Shown one piece after another: positions 25,321-38,409 of a DNA stretch of 64,000 bases; positions within the stretch are counted from its first letter, which is position 1; every line of letters starts with the position of its first letter. Location: assembly GCF_002776525.5 (NCBI RefSeq), contig NC_045441.1, forward strand, positions 89,737,298 to 89,801,297. The letters run 5' to 3'. The translations under genes were made by a program, and so were the position numbers. The notes below the pieces were generated by a model. The model saw only the letters and a program-made list of their open reading frames with translations. It was not told where the DNA came from and did no database searches. The stretch comes from Piliocolobus tephrosceles. Lineage: Eukaryota; Chordata; Mammalia; Primates; Cercopithecidae.

Positions 25321-26870
25321 TCCTTGGGGATGGTGCACTCTTCAGGCTACGGGACAAAGTGCAGTCTTGCAAATGGACTTGGGACTCAATTAGCAGAATA
25401 ATTAGCAACAAGTGGAAGTGGACCAGCCATTGGTGTCTGTGAGGACTATAATGAGCTAACTGCAATTATCCAGAACTGTCCTTCCCCCTCTCCATGATTT
25501 TGGGATTTTATGCTCTAGTAAAATCACAAAACTTTAGGCAAACACTATTTTCAACTTACTTTTTCAACTAAAGACTTAAATATTAAACACTTAACACCAG
25601 CATTATTTCACAAAGTTAAGGGCATTTCAACCTCAGAAATGGGAAGTACATCACAACTAATATGTACATATATGTTGTACTTAAATATAATATATACTAA
25701 CATAATATATAATAATATAACATATTTAAATATATTAAATATTATATAATATATAAATATACTATATACTTATATATATTATAATATCATATACTTACAT
25801 ATATATAGTATTGGTGTGTGTATATATATATATGTATAACAATGATTTTTCACTATAGTTTTCTGAATTGTCTTATTACAGAAAACTTGATCATTTACTG
25901 GACCCAGAGGATAGATAGGCATTTGCGGGGCATCATTTCAGAACACTAGCAAGGCGCTGCAGTAGAGATTCTGATGTTGGCCAGACTGGGGAGGTCCAGG
26001 AAGACAGGCCAGAATGCAGTGTCCAAGGTGCAAAATAGGCAGCAGTGCCTTGGTTTCAAGCCTGGGGCTCGTAGACAGCCTCTGATCCTGAGAGAAGCAC
26101 CCTGGCCTTAGAGAAAATAGGAACCTACCAGGTTACTGAGGTCAGCCTCAGATTTGAAGGACAATATGTTGAAGCCAAACCTGTAGGTCAAAGGTAAAAA
26201 GTAATAATAATGTGTCCCAGCTAATACACTGGCATAAGAAGAGGAATAAAAGAGAAGCTTAACCCTGAGTCACCTTGGTTTCTCTTAAAGATTAGTAATA
26301 CTCTTTAAATTACTGGGAAGGGAAGGAGACTTGATTTTCATCATGTGGCCAGAGTTGAAGCTTTGTGTAGTAGTCATATTATTCCCAGATAAACAGATAG
26401 GGAGTTTTGGGGTCAGGGCTCCTTGCAGTTCATTACATTGATGAGTGACATAGGTGATCCACATCGTGGGAAGTCTCTCTATATTCTTTTTCTTCTTTAG
26501 AAAAATGTGATGAAATATTTACAAATAATTTTCTGTGTAATGGTTTTAGAAGTGTTTATGAATCATGAAAAGGAGTCAGAGAATCAGTAGCTCAGCTCTT
26601 AATCTTGAGGGAAAACTAGGTAGCATTATTATCATAATTCATCTGCAGAACAGTCCTTTCATTTGCCGACAATTACTTCTGACTTACTAGAGAAGTAATC
26701 AAGCATGAAGTTTATAAACAATACAACATATAGACTACAATTTTTCAGACATATCTATAGCTATAATATTGGGTTTCATTACTGTTATATTTCATTGTCA
26801 CATAACTAAAATTAAAATTTTTCAACATCCTCAACTATTTTTTAAAGGTCCAAATTTTGTTGAAGTATCC
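25321..26870. other. Unassigned; AT-rich low complexity at 25640-25840
   Basis: 25640-25840 is a run of TA-rich imperfect repeats ending in (TG)n(TA)n. The rest, 25841-26870, is ordinary sequence with no family or gene recognised. Confidence 0.5.
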
Positions 26871-26873
26871 TTT

Positions 26874-27005
26874 AACTCAGGCAGTGACAAACTATAGCCC
26901 ACAGACCACATCTGGCTTTCTGTCTCAGTTTGTAAGACTCTCAAGCTGAGAATGTTTTTATAAATGAACATTTGCAACCAATTTAATAATAGGGAACACT
27001 AAATT
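26874..27005 (+). mobile_element. hAT-Charlie-like fragment (MER58-like)
   Basis: 'gtgacaaactatagcccacagaccacatctggc' resembles the opening of a hAT-Charlie element ('ggcaaactatggcccgcgggccaaatc'). Diverged and family uncertain. Confidence 0.4.
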
Positions 27006-27137
27006 TGAATATTATTTATGGAAAATATGCCTCTAAAAAAGAATTTAAGTATTTTCATTAGTTGACCAATATTACAAAAAATCATACTCAAATATTACAT
27101 TTTTAATTTTGTCAATAAAAAAAATTGTGAAAATATT

Positions 27138-28041
27138 CTTTTATTCTTTTTGTAAAAATGTTATTATACTTTAAGTTCTAGGGTACATGTGCACAACATT
27201 CAGGTTTGTTACATATGTATACATGTGCCATGTTGGTGTGCTGCACCCATTAACTCGTCATTTACATTAGGTATATCTCCTAATGCTATCCCTCCCCGCT
27301 CCCCACTCCCCACAATAGGCCCCAGTGTGTGATGTTCCCCTTCCTATGTCCAAGTGATCTCATTGTTCAATTCCCACCTATGAGTGAGAAGATGTGGTGT
27401 TTGGTTTTCTGTTCTTGGGATAGTTTGCTGAGAATGATAGTTTCCACCTGCATCCATGTCCCTACAAAGGACACAAACTCATCCTTTTTTAATGGCTGCA
27501 TAGTATTCCATGGTGTATATGCGCCACATTTTCTTAATCCAGTCTGTCACTGATGGACATTTGGATTGATTCCAAGTCTTTGCTATTGTGAATAGTGCTG
27601 CAATAAATGTACATGTGTATGTGTCTTTATAACAGCATGATTTATAATCCTTTGGGTATATACCCAGTAATTGGATGGCTGGGTCAAATGGTATTTCTAG
27701 TTCTAGATCCTTGAGGAATTGCCACACTGTCTTCCACAATGGTTGAACTAGTTTACAGTCCCAGCAACAGTGTGAAAGTGTTCCTATTTCTCCACATCCT
27801 CTCCAGCACCTGTTGTTTCCTGACTTTTTAATGATTGCCGTTCTAACTGGTGTGAGATGGTATCTCATTGTGGTTTTGATTTGCATTTCTCTGAACCTAC
27901 AAAGAACTCAAACAAATTTACAAGAAAAAAACAACCACATCGAAAAGTGGGCAAAGGATATGAACAGACACTTCTCAAAAGAAGACATTTTGTACAGCCA
28001 ACAGACACATGAAAAAATGCTCATCATCACTCACCATCAAA
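27138..28041 (-). mobile_element. L1PA tail with 5' inversion (twin priming)
   Basis: 27138-27892 is the antisense L1 3' end, with the ORF2 C-terminus open at 27479-27886 (135 codons; [25 protein letters not shown]). From about 27893 the sequence flips and 27893-28041 is sense L1, matching the segment directly upstream in L1 ('cctacaaagaactcaaacaaa...aaaatgctcatcatcac'). Flanking duplication 'gaaaatatt' at 27129-27137 and 28042-28050 brackets the whole, so this is one insertion event. Confidence 0.92.
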
Positions 28042-28050
28042 GAAAATATT

Positions 28051-28786
28051 TTCTTTCATCATATGAAAAACTGTATAATATCTTCAAGTTTTCCTTTTGT
28101 CCACAAAGCCTGAAACCGTTGCCATCTGGATTTATAGAAAAATTTAACAACCCTTGTTATAAATCATCAAAGAAAGTTTATCTTCTCATTATATATTTAG
28201 ATACAGGATAATTTATTTTAGTCTTTAAAATAATATTTGGTATCTATGGCAAATTTGATTAATCAATATTTATATATATGAGTAAGAACATCAATGATAT
28301 AGGCACTTGAATTTGATGGATTCTGTCCCACTAAATAAGTAGAAGCACATCTACATTGATGAAAAAAATTTTATGTCAAAATCTAAAATAAGAAAACTCA
28401 GCACAAAGTAAATTCTGGATACTGTACTAAATATATTTGTAGGTATTTTAAATATATAAAATGATTAAAAATGAGATATGCATAAGGATTATAGAGTGAG
28501 AAGATGAAATATATCACATCAAAATGAAAATAAATTATATTGAAAAAGAAAAAAATTTCTAAATGCTCTCAAAAGAATGAAAAGAAATAAAAGCAATAAG
28601 ATCTATAGAAAAGAAAAGCTTTTTGTCAAAATAAGATGCATAATTTTAAAAAATTTATCCACTAATAGGCACACTAATCCATTAACAGATATAAAATGAT
28701 GTAAAATGTTAGAGAACAGCCAATAGATCAAAATTATTAAAGGTATCTTACCAAGAATTAAAGATGAAAAAAGTAATGCTTTTTGC
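28051..28786. other. Unassigned A-rich sequence
   Basis: Strongly A-rich on the plus strand; no element or frame recognised. Confidence 0.45.
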
Positions 28787-28798
28787 CTTTTGTTATTA

Positions 28799-28899
28799 TT
28801 ATTATTATTTTTTATTATTATACTTTAAGTTCTAGGGTACATGTGCATAATGTGCAGGTTTGTTACATATGTATACTTGTGCCATGTTGGGGTGCTTGT
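28799..28899 (-). mobile_element. 101-bp L1 stub
   Basis: T/A-rich tail plus the last ~80 bases of the L1 3'UTR in antisense ('ctttaagttctagggtacatg'). Duplications 'cttttgttatta' at 28787-28798 and 28900-28911 are perfect. An extreme 5' truncation. Confidence 0.93.
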
Positions 28900-28911
28900 C
28901 TTTTGTTATTA

Positions 28912-30097
28912 AGTACTACGTATCTATGCTGCATATTTCATTTCTAAAAAGTATTTAAGGACATTAAGGAAAATACTGAGTGACATGAAGATAATCATAT
29001 TGAGAACCCAATGACTAAAACTAACTCTAGTAATTAAAATATATATACAAACATATATGTACAAACACTCTTCCCAAAGGCAAGACCAAATCAAGACCAC
29101 ACACCTACCTTTGAGCTAGAATTACAAAATTATATATTAAATAACAGGACTGTGCCCTGTTATTTATTTCTTTTAAATAAGTGGCTATATACTTACTGCA
29201 TATTATAAGTAAACTATTAAGATGAGAATATATAAATAAAATTTGATGTCCTTATTAATTAAAATTTTAAAGATGCCAAGATAGACAAATGTCGTCTACT
29301 TTATATTATTTTTTCTAGTTATATTGATATTTCATTCCCCTGCCTGGTCTAAGGCACTGCAGGGATACAATGGTTAAGTGCATTAAGATGGTTACAGCCA
29401 ATGATACAGGCTTACTGCCAGTAAGTGGCAAAGCCTAGATTCTAATTTAGCCCTGCTTGAAATCGTAGGACTAGAAAGTGAACTATTCATCACTGTTCCT
29501 TATTTTAAAAAATAAGTTGAAGAACCTAATATATAAGAAGCAGTAATTTTTCCCAGATTGCCTATAAGTTGGTCATGCTCTGATAAATAATCCTAAAATG
29601 TAGAAAGATACATATGTTATACCTAGAAATGATCATATGAAACTTTTATTCTGATCTATATGTTCACATAATTTTTCTATGCCAGTATGATTAATTAGTC
29701 GATAATATTAATCTCATTTCAATAGAGAATAATATTATAATGTCATAAGAAATTTATTTCAGTATTGCTACTGGACCATAACCTGATAACAGCTGTCCAA
29801 AACACAGACATAGTTCTCCTTCCTAAGTTTTTTCCTTCATATTTAACAATCCTTTTAAGCTTTTTAATCTATATCCAAAAATTCAACTATCAATTTTAGA
29901 AAAGGTTGATAACTTTAATATTTCTCTCTCACTCATCCCTGCCAATTCTCTACAGAGGTCAAACACGTATATATGCCCTTTTAATAAAAACGTCCCTTTG
30001 AATTCTTTAACAGTAAAACTCAACATAACCTAAATGAAACCCATTTTTCAAGCACTAATACCTGTACCCCAAACCTGTCTGTCTACTTGTAGCTACA
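28912..30097. other. Unassigned, with a weak MIR-like patch
   Basis: 29365-29480 has MIR-like blocks ('atggttaagtgcatt', 'gccagtaagtggcaaagcc') but is too diverged to be sure. The rest is AT-rich and not recognised. Confidence 0.4.
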
Positions 30098-30102
30098 ACC
30101 AC

Positions 30103-30488
30103 TGATTTACGCTGTTTTCTGCTGCTGCAAAAGACTACCTGAGACTGGAGCAATTTTGAAAGAGATTTATTTGGCACATGATTCTGGAGGCTGAGAAGTC
30201 TAAAAGCATGTTACGGACATCTGTCAATGGCCTTCGTGCTGATTTACTCCAAGGTAGAAGAGCAAGAAAGCTTGTGTGGAAGATAGCTTGCTTTTATAAC
30301 AAACCACTCTGGCAATAGTGAACCCATTCTCACAAAAATTAATCCACTCCTGCCATAACAGCATTAATCTGTTAATGAGGGTAGAGCCCTCATGATCTAT
30401 CACCTCTTAAAGTTTCCACTTGTTGATAGTATCACAATGGAATTTAAAATTGAGCGAGAGTTTTGGAGGGGACATTGAAACCAAAGCA
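30103..30488 (-). repeat. MaLR LTR, left copy
   Basis: Reverse MaLR LTR: opens 'tgatttacgctgttttctgctgctg', includes 'actacctgagactgg', ends '...aaaccaaagca'. Homologous to 32437-32801, but clearly diverged, which indicates an old insertion. Confidence 0.8.
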
Positions 30489-32436
<1,948 letters not shown>

Positions 32437-32801
32437 TTTCTTAGTCGGTGTTCTGTTGCCGTAACAGAATACCTGAGATTAGGTATTTTAATTTTTATTT
32501 TTTAAAGGGATTTATTTGGTTTGTGATTCTGTTGGAGTGGGAAGCCCAAGAGCATGGCACCATCATCTGGCAAGGGCCTCCTTGCTGCATCATTCCATGG
32601 CAGAAGGGCAAGAGAGCTCCTGCGAGAGAGTGCTCACTTTCATAACAACCACTCGGGCAATAACTAATCCACTCCTGAGATACGAGCATTGGCAGAGACT
32701 TCATAATCTAATCACCTTCTAAAACTCCCATTTCTTAATATTGTCACAATGGCAATTTAATTCCAACATGAGTTTTAGAGGGGGATATTCAAGCCATAGC
32801 A
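32437..32801 (-). repeat. MaLR LTR, right copy
   Basis: Reverse MaLR LTR: '...cttagtcggtgttctgttgcc', 'aatacctgagatt', ending '...gccatagca'. Pair of 30103-30488. Confidence 0.8.
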
Positions 32802-33055
32802 ACCACCATCCCATTAGGTACTCAAATCTGAATCCAGTAGTCAGTTTAGATGTTGACTTCTCCATCATGTTTCATCTTCATTCAATCATTGTACTTCTAA
32901 ACTATTTTTCTTGATCATCCCAAATCTTGATCATCATGAAAATCATTTCATTTTACAGCTCCAACATTTTAAAAATCTGTTGCAATAGCCTCCTGTCACC
33001 CTAATTTTGGATTCTTTACACTGGAATTTCTTCTCCATACCACTTTCAGAATAAA

Positions 33056-33103
33056 CACGCATATACACACACATACACACACACATATACATATACACAA
33101 TCT
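33056..33103. repeat. (CA)n/(TACA)n microsatellite
   Basis: Alternating purine-pyrimidine tract of CA and TA steps. Confidence 0.9.
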
Positions 33104-33109
33104 GACTTA

Positions 33110-33645
33110 GGACACTTGACACTTGTCTATTTAAAACTCTTTAATATAGCTCAGTACCTGCAGAATAAAGTTTAGATTTCTAAGCATGGTAATAAACTCT
33201 CCATGATCTGCCTTCCTTCCTCCTATAATCATTACCTTTTCCTTACCACATATTCTAATCTTTAGGTAGCTTGTTCTTTATACATGAATTCAGTTATGTT
33301 ACCTTTTGCTACTGTCCCCTTTTAACTTAGAATTCCTTTATATCTCCTCCTCTCTTATTCTTTACATCTAGATGTTCTCCATGAAGCATTTCTGGACCTG
33401 TCTGTCCCTTCTCCATATGTAGTTAATTACACCTTCTTTTACAGTTTCATAACACTTGATAGAATGTGCAGAGTGTTTTATTACAATTTTTATCTTTCTG
33501 AATCCCTACTAGATTGTGCATAGCTAGATGTCAAAGGCTGAGCAGTGCTCATCTTTTTGTCCTCAACACCTAAGACAAAGCTTGTTACTTAGCAGTAGCT
33601 CAAATATATTACAAAACTAATACATAAGAATGAATAAGAATTAAT
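33110..33645 (+). mobile_element. L2 element, 3' part
   Basis: Matches L2 in order: 'gacctgtctgtccc', 'cataacacttgatagaatg', 'ccctactagattgtgcat', 'cctcaacacctaagacaaagc'. No coding frame. Confidence 0.75.
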
Positions 33646-33889
33646 GAAAACTATCTCACTTCTGTTTGCCAAAAAAAGTATGTCCTAACTTCTAATCATA
33701 GCATCAAATTCTTTCACCATATTACGTAAACCTACTCTAGAGAAGAATTGTGCCTCCTTTGACAAAATGCCCTACTAAACTCATGCTATGAACAAACCAT
33801 GTAAACAATATATGTCTCTAATTAACTTATGTTTACAAACTTCAACAATGAATATATGTGTATTACATAAGAAAGAATTTGTGCATTTT

Positions 33890-34095
33890 TAAACACTTTT
33901 CCAATTATAGTACTCTTCCATATAAATTAATTTGATATGTTTTAAAAGCTTTATATTTGGCAAAACATATATTATCTCTATCTTGTAGAAAATGAAACTG
34001 AGCTTCATTAAATTGCCAAAATAATTATTCAAGGTCACAAAGTAAGAGATGAATCATGATATCACATATGATTTCTGTTTCCCAATGCATTTACA
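33890..34095 (+). mobile_element. MIR
   Basis: 'ctatcttgtagaaaatgaaactgagc' and 'caaggtcacaaagtaagagatgaa' match the MIR core in order. Confidence 0.7.
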
Positions 34096-34099
34096 CGCA

Positions 34100-34935
34100 G
34101 AAAAACAAAAAGGGGAAAATACATAACAATGTAATCTGTGTTTTGCCACCTCCTATTTATAAATGTATATGAAGAAATATGAAAATAGATTCATTTCTAG
34201 TTGTGTGTTTAGCTACTGGAAAGTTCCAGCACTGAAAAGTTGAAGGAGATGACAAAGGTAATTACATTGCTTGTACACAGTCCTTTCATTTTAAATTCTT
34301 CTTGAACTTAGCGCTACTGAAATTTTTCCACTCAGCAACCTCTTGTGACTGTTTACCCCCTTAGCTGTCAAGAGTATATCCTAATATAAAGGAGAAATTT
34401 TGTATCTTAAAATAAATTTTCTCTAAGAACAAGCACAGTGAAATGCAGCCACCAAGTTCACTCTGTCCTGAGCAGTCCTCGATGAGTATGCATCTCTCTG
34501 ACATCCTAGCAGAGCAAGGGTTGAGGTCTTTTCTGGCAAACTGACAGTTGCTCAACTGAGGATGGGAAGGTGGAAAGGAGTAGCTGAATCTCTGATTGAT
34601 GTATTTTAAGCAGACAGTGTTCTTCCACTGAGTTTAACCTCTTCAAGAGAAAATACTTCCTAAAGTAGCAGGGCCATTCTTTCACAATATCTATGTGTTA
34701 AAGAAAATACCTAAACTGATAGGCATTTTTCTATTGTATTTAAAAGCCATGGCATTTGATTTTGCAAATGATGGCTAGAACATTTGTACTTTTCAATAAA
34801 AACAGTTCTAAAATATTCTAGCTAGTATAGAGTTTAAGTAGAACAGATACACAATTTTTTACCTAAACCTCAGTAACCTAGAAATGACTCCTACTCAGTG
34901 ACAGAAGAATCAAACCCAGTCTCTTAGAATTTATC
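34100..34935. other. Unassigned sequence
   Basis: No recognised family or gene over about 830 bases. Confidence 0.45.
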
Positions 34936-34939
34936 AATA

Positions 34940-35345
34940 TTAATTCAATCCATTTATTTATTCTTGAAAGAAAATTATTCATCTTCTGTGTGTCAATCAT
35001 TATAATAGGCACAAATATCATATCCAGGCCAAAATAAGTAATGAGGTGAGTATGTGAGGGAGAACTTTCTGAAAGATTGAGTGTTTTTGCTCATCTCTAA
35101 AAGAGAAGACAAAAAATTGGTTCAAGCAGAAGAACTAGTATGTGAGTAGTACTAAAGGCAAGAGAATAATTGGTACCTGTGTAAATAGCTATAAAAAGTT
35201 TGGTAATACCAGAACTAAGTGACAATCAGCAGAGATGGAGAAAAGGAAGCTGATTGTAAAGAGGTAGAACCAACAGGATTCAGTGATTATGTGTTGGCAG
35301 TAAATCAGAGACACATGATATTTAGCTTTCTGACTTGGGTGACTG
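34940..35345 (+). mobile_element. Ancient interspersed repeat, family not assigned
   Basis: Blocks such as 'gtgtgtcaatcattataataggcac' followed later by 'aaagaggtagaaccaacaggattcagtgattatg' resemble a widespread ancient mammalian repeat. I cannot name it with confidence. Confidence 0.35.
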
Positions 35346-35467
35346 GCTGAATAATAGTGCTACTTCGTGCATGGAAAAACACAGTTGGTGGAGGTTCAGG
35401 AGAAGGAAGAAACATGCCTGGGGAATAAGGAACTAAGAACTATCTATGAAATACTGAATGGAGATAT

Positions 35468-35491
35468 AAAAAAAAAAAAAAAAAAAAAAAA
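35468..35491. repeat. Poly(A) tract, about 24 bases
   Basis: An uninterrupted A-run directly before the MaLR internal segment. No source element for it is recognised upstream. Confidence 0.9.
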
Positions 35492-36081
35492 GCAGTGAAC
35501 ATATATATTAAGAGAAATGTTGGGACACTACCTAGTAGAGCAGTGAGAAGAGGACCACCATCCTCCAGACCCCAGAATGGTAGATCCACTGACAGCTTGC
35601 ACCGTGTGTCTGGAAAAGACACTCAACAACCAGCCTTTGAAAGCAGCTGTGGGGGCTGGACCCTGCGGAGCCACAGGGGCAGAGCTGCCCAAGGCCATGG
35701 GAGCCTACCCCTTCCATCAGTGTGGCCTGGATGTGAGACATGGAGTCAAAGGAGATTATTTAGGAACTTTAAAATTTAATGACTGCCCTGGATTAAACTT
35801 GCCTGGGGCCTGAAGCCCCTTTGTTTTGGCAAATTTATCCCTTTTGGAATGGGAGTATTTGGGCAATACTTATACCGCCATGGTATCTTGGTGTAACTAA
35901 CTTGTTTTTGATTTTATAGGTTCATAGGTGGACGGGACTTGTCTTAGCTAGGATGGGACTTTGGATTGGAATTTTGAGTTAATGCTGCAATGAGTTAAGA
36001 CTTTGGGGGACTGTTGGGAAAGCATAATTGTGTTTTGAAATGTGAGAAGGACATGATATTTGGGAGGGGCCAAGGACAAAA
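35492..36081 (+). mobile_element. MaLR internal region, 3' part
   Basis: Matches the end of THE1/MST internal sequence: 'ggagtcaaaggagattattt', 'cccttttggaatggg', 'ccaaggacaaaatga'. It runs straight into the LTR at 36082. The left LTR and most of the internal part are missing. Confidence 0.75.
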
Positions 36082-36486
36082 TGATATGGTGTGGCTGTGT
36101 GTCCCCATCCAAATCTTATCTTGAGTTGTGACCCTCAGTGTTGGAGGAGGGGCCCGGTGGGAGGTGATTGGCTCATAAGGATGGACTTCCCCCTCTCTTG
36201 ATAGTGAGTGAGTTCTCATGAGATCTAGTGGTTTACAAGTGTGTGGCACTTCCCCTTTTGCTCTCTCTCCTTCCTGCTCCAGCAATGAAGGACCTGCTGG
36301 CTTCCACTTTGTCTTCTGCCATGATTGTCAGTTTCCTGAGGGTCCCCGCACCAACCATGCTTCCTGCACAGGCTGTGGAACTGTGAGCCAATTAAACCTC
36401 TTTTCTTTATAAATTACCCAGTCTCCAGTAATTTTTCTTGCAGATTTCCCAGTCTCTTTATAGCAATGCAAGAACGGACTAATACA
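36082..36486 (+). mobile_element. MaLR 3' LTR (MST-like)
   Basis: Starts 'tgatatggtgtggctgtgtg', includes 'gttctcatgagatctagtgg' and 'attaaacctcttttctttataaattaccca', ends 'cggactaataca'. About 405 bases. Confidence 0.9.
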
Positions 36487-37232
36487 AAATTCTGCTTTTC
36501 AATATGATTTTTAATTTGTTTTTTTTTCCAAACATTTGCTATAAATACATGTTCTTAGTTTAAAAAGTCTAAACTTTTATGCCAAATAGTAGTGTTCTGT
36601 CTCACCTCTACCTGTCCTCTGGTTTCATTCTCAGAAACAAATTCCTCTAACTCTGAAGCTTCTTCTCTTAGTCATGTCCATACCCTTAAGAGCACACTAT
36701 AACTATTTTTTTTTTGCCTTTTTCAGGTTCAGGTCTTATTATTTACTTCCTACTATGGAAGGTGAGATTGACCACTTTCGCATTTTCCCAGACCTTTTTC
36801 TAAAAAGAGTTACATCACAATTTTAATTGGAAAAATAACCAGTGTTTTTATTACTATAACTATATAAATATTATTTACAGATAAGCCATATCATAGCCAT
36901 GCTTGTATTTCCTTTCTTGTACAACTCTTTGTTCTCTATGGAGTAAATTACTGCCAAATTTTTAAGTTGCTAAGTTTCCTATATATCTGTCTCTAATTCC
37001 TCCTCAACTATCTGCCAGAAGAGTAAATATTTTCTCAATATTTTCACAATTCAGATAAATCTGAAAGTTTCTGTTTTTCTTGTTGCTATCACTGTGGGAA
37101 TCCTCTGTCTTCCTGCTTCAACTCGGACTGCTGGTTCTCTGGCCTGCCTGCTGCAGCTGTCATCCTGGGAATTTCACTAAAGCTTCATTTCTGGAAATTA
37201 TGCTTCTTTACTACCCCTTTTTCTCATACCCA
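36487..37232. other. Unassigned sequence
   Basis: No element or gene recognised over about 750 bases. Confidence 0.45.
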
Positions 37233-37552
37233 TGTCATGGACTGAACTGTGCTCCCCCAAAATTCATATTTTGAAACCCTAATTGCCAGTACCTCAGAAT
37301 GTGACAAGATTTAAAGAAAGGGCCTTTAAAGAGGTAATTAAATTAAAATGAAGTCATTAAGTTATGCCCAAATCCAACCTGACAAGGGTCCTTCTAAGAA
37401 GAGGAGATTAGGACACACAGACACCAGGGGCAGTATGCAGAGAAGGACCACTTCATGAAGAGACAGCAAATGTGCAGTCATCCGTAACCCAAGGAGCAAG
37501 GCCTCAGAGGAAACCAACTCTGCCCACACCTTGACCTGAGACTTCTGGGCTC

Positions 37553-37700
37553 TATACCTGATATAAATGATGAATTGATGGGTGCTGACGAGTTGATGGG
37601 TGCAGCACACCAACACGGCACAAGTATACATATGTAACAAACCTGCACGTTATGCACATGTACCCTAGAACTTAAAGTATAATAATAATAAAAAAAAAAT
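37553..37700 (+). mobile_element. L1PA 3' end, sense
   Basis: Last ~130 bases of an L1 3'UTR ending 'gaacttaaagtataataataataaa' plus A-tail. It includes an 18-bp imperfect tandem duplication (37568-37585 and 37586-37603). Confidence 0.88.
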
Positions 37701-37735
37701 ACGTTCCTTACAGGTCATTCTATTATAAATATATA

Positions 37736-38210
37736 TGTATGCGTATGTCCATTGCAGCACTATTTACAATAGCAAAGATATGGAATCAACCCAAATGCCC
37801 ATCAATGTTAGACTGGATAAAGAAAGTATGGTACATATACACCATGGAATACTATCCAGCCATAAAAAGGAATGAGATCATGTCCTCTGCAGGGACGTGG
37901 ATGGAGCTCAAAGCCATTATCTTCAGAAAACTAACACAGGAACAGAAAACCAAACACCGCATTATCTCACCTGTAAGTGGTAGCTGAAAGATGAGAACAC
38001 ATGGACACATGGAGGGGAACACATAGACACACTGGGGCATGTAGTGGGGGAGTGGGGGGAGGAAGAGCATCAGGATACAGAGTTAATATATCTATGAGTT
38101 AATATCTAGGTGATGGGTTGATAGGTGCAGCAAACCACCATGGCACACGTTTACCTATGTAACAAACCTTCATGTCCTGCACAGGTGTTCCAGAACTTAA
38201 AAGTTTCAAA
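37736..38210 (+). mobile_element. Older L1 3' end, sense
   Basis: The ORF2 C-terminus is open at 37739-37987 (82 codons; [21 protein letters not shown]), followed by 3'UTR to about 38205. It lies just after the L1 tail at 37553-37700, both within the MLT1 LTR. 37701-37735 between them is not assigned. Confidence 0.85.
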
Positions 38211-38409
38211 CTTGTTCTCTTAAAAAAAGAGACAAATTTGTAAAATTTAACAAAAAAGAAAGGAAAATATATTCCTGTAGTGTAAGCCACCCAATCTGTT
38301 GTATATTGTTAGGGCAGCCGTAGAAAATGAATATAACTCCATTTATTGTTCTTGCATCCCTGCCTCCCCACTTCACTGCTTTTTTTTTTTGGCAGAGCAT
38401 ATTCTCCAG

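Larger units (their letters stand above)
37233..38334 (+). mobile_element. MLT1 LTR, split by L1 tails
   Basis: 37233-37552 runs from 'tgtcatggactgaactgtg' through 'aagaagaggagattaggacac'. The end resumes at about 38261-38334 with 'taagccacccaatctgttgtat'. The L1 tails in between are younger. Confidence 0.8.
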
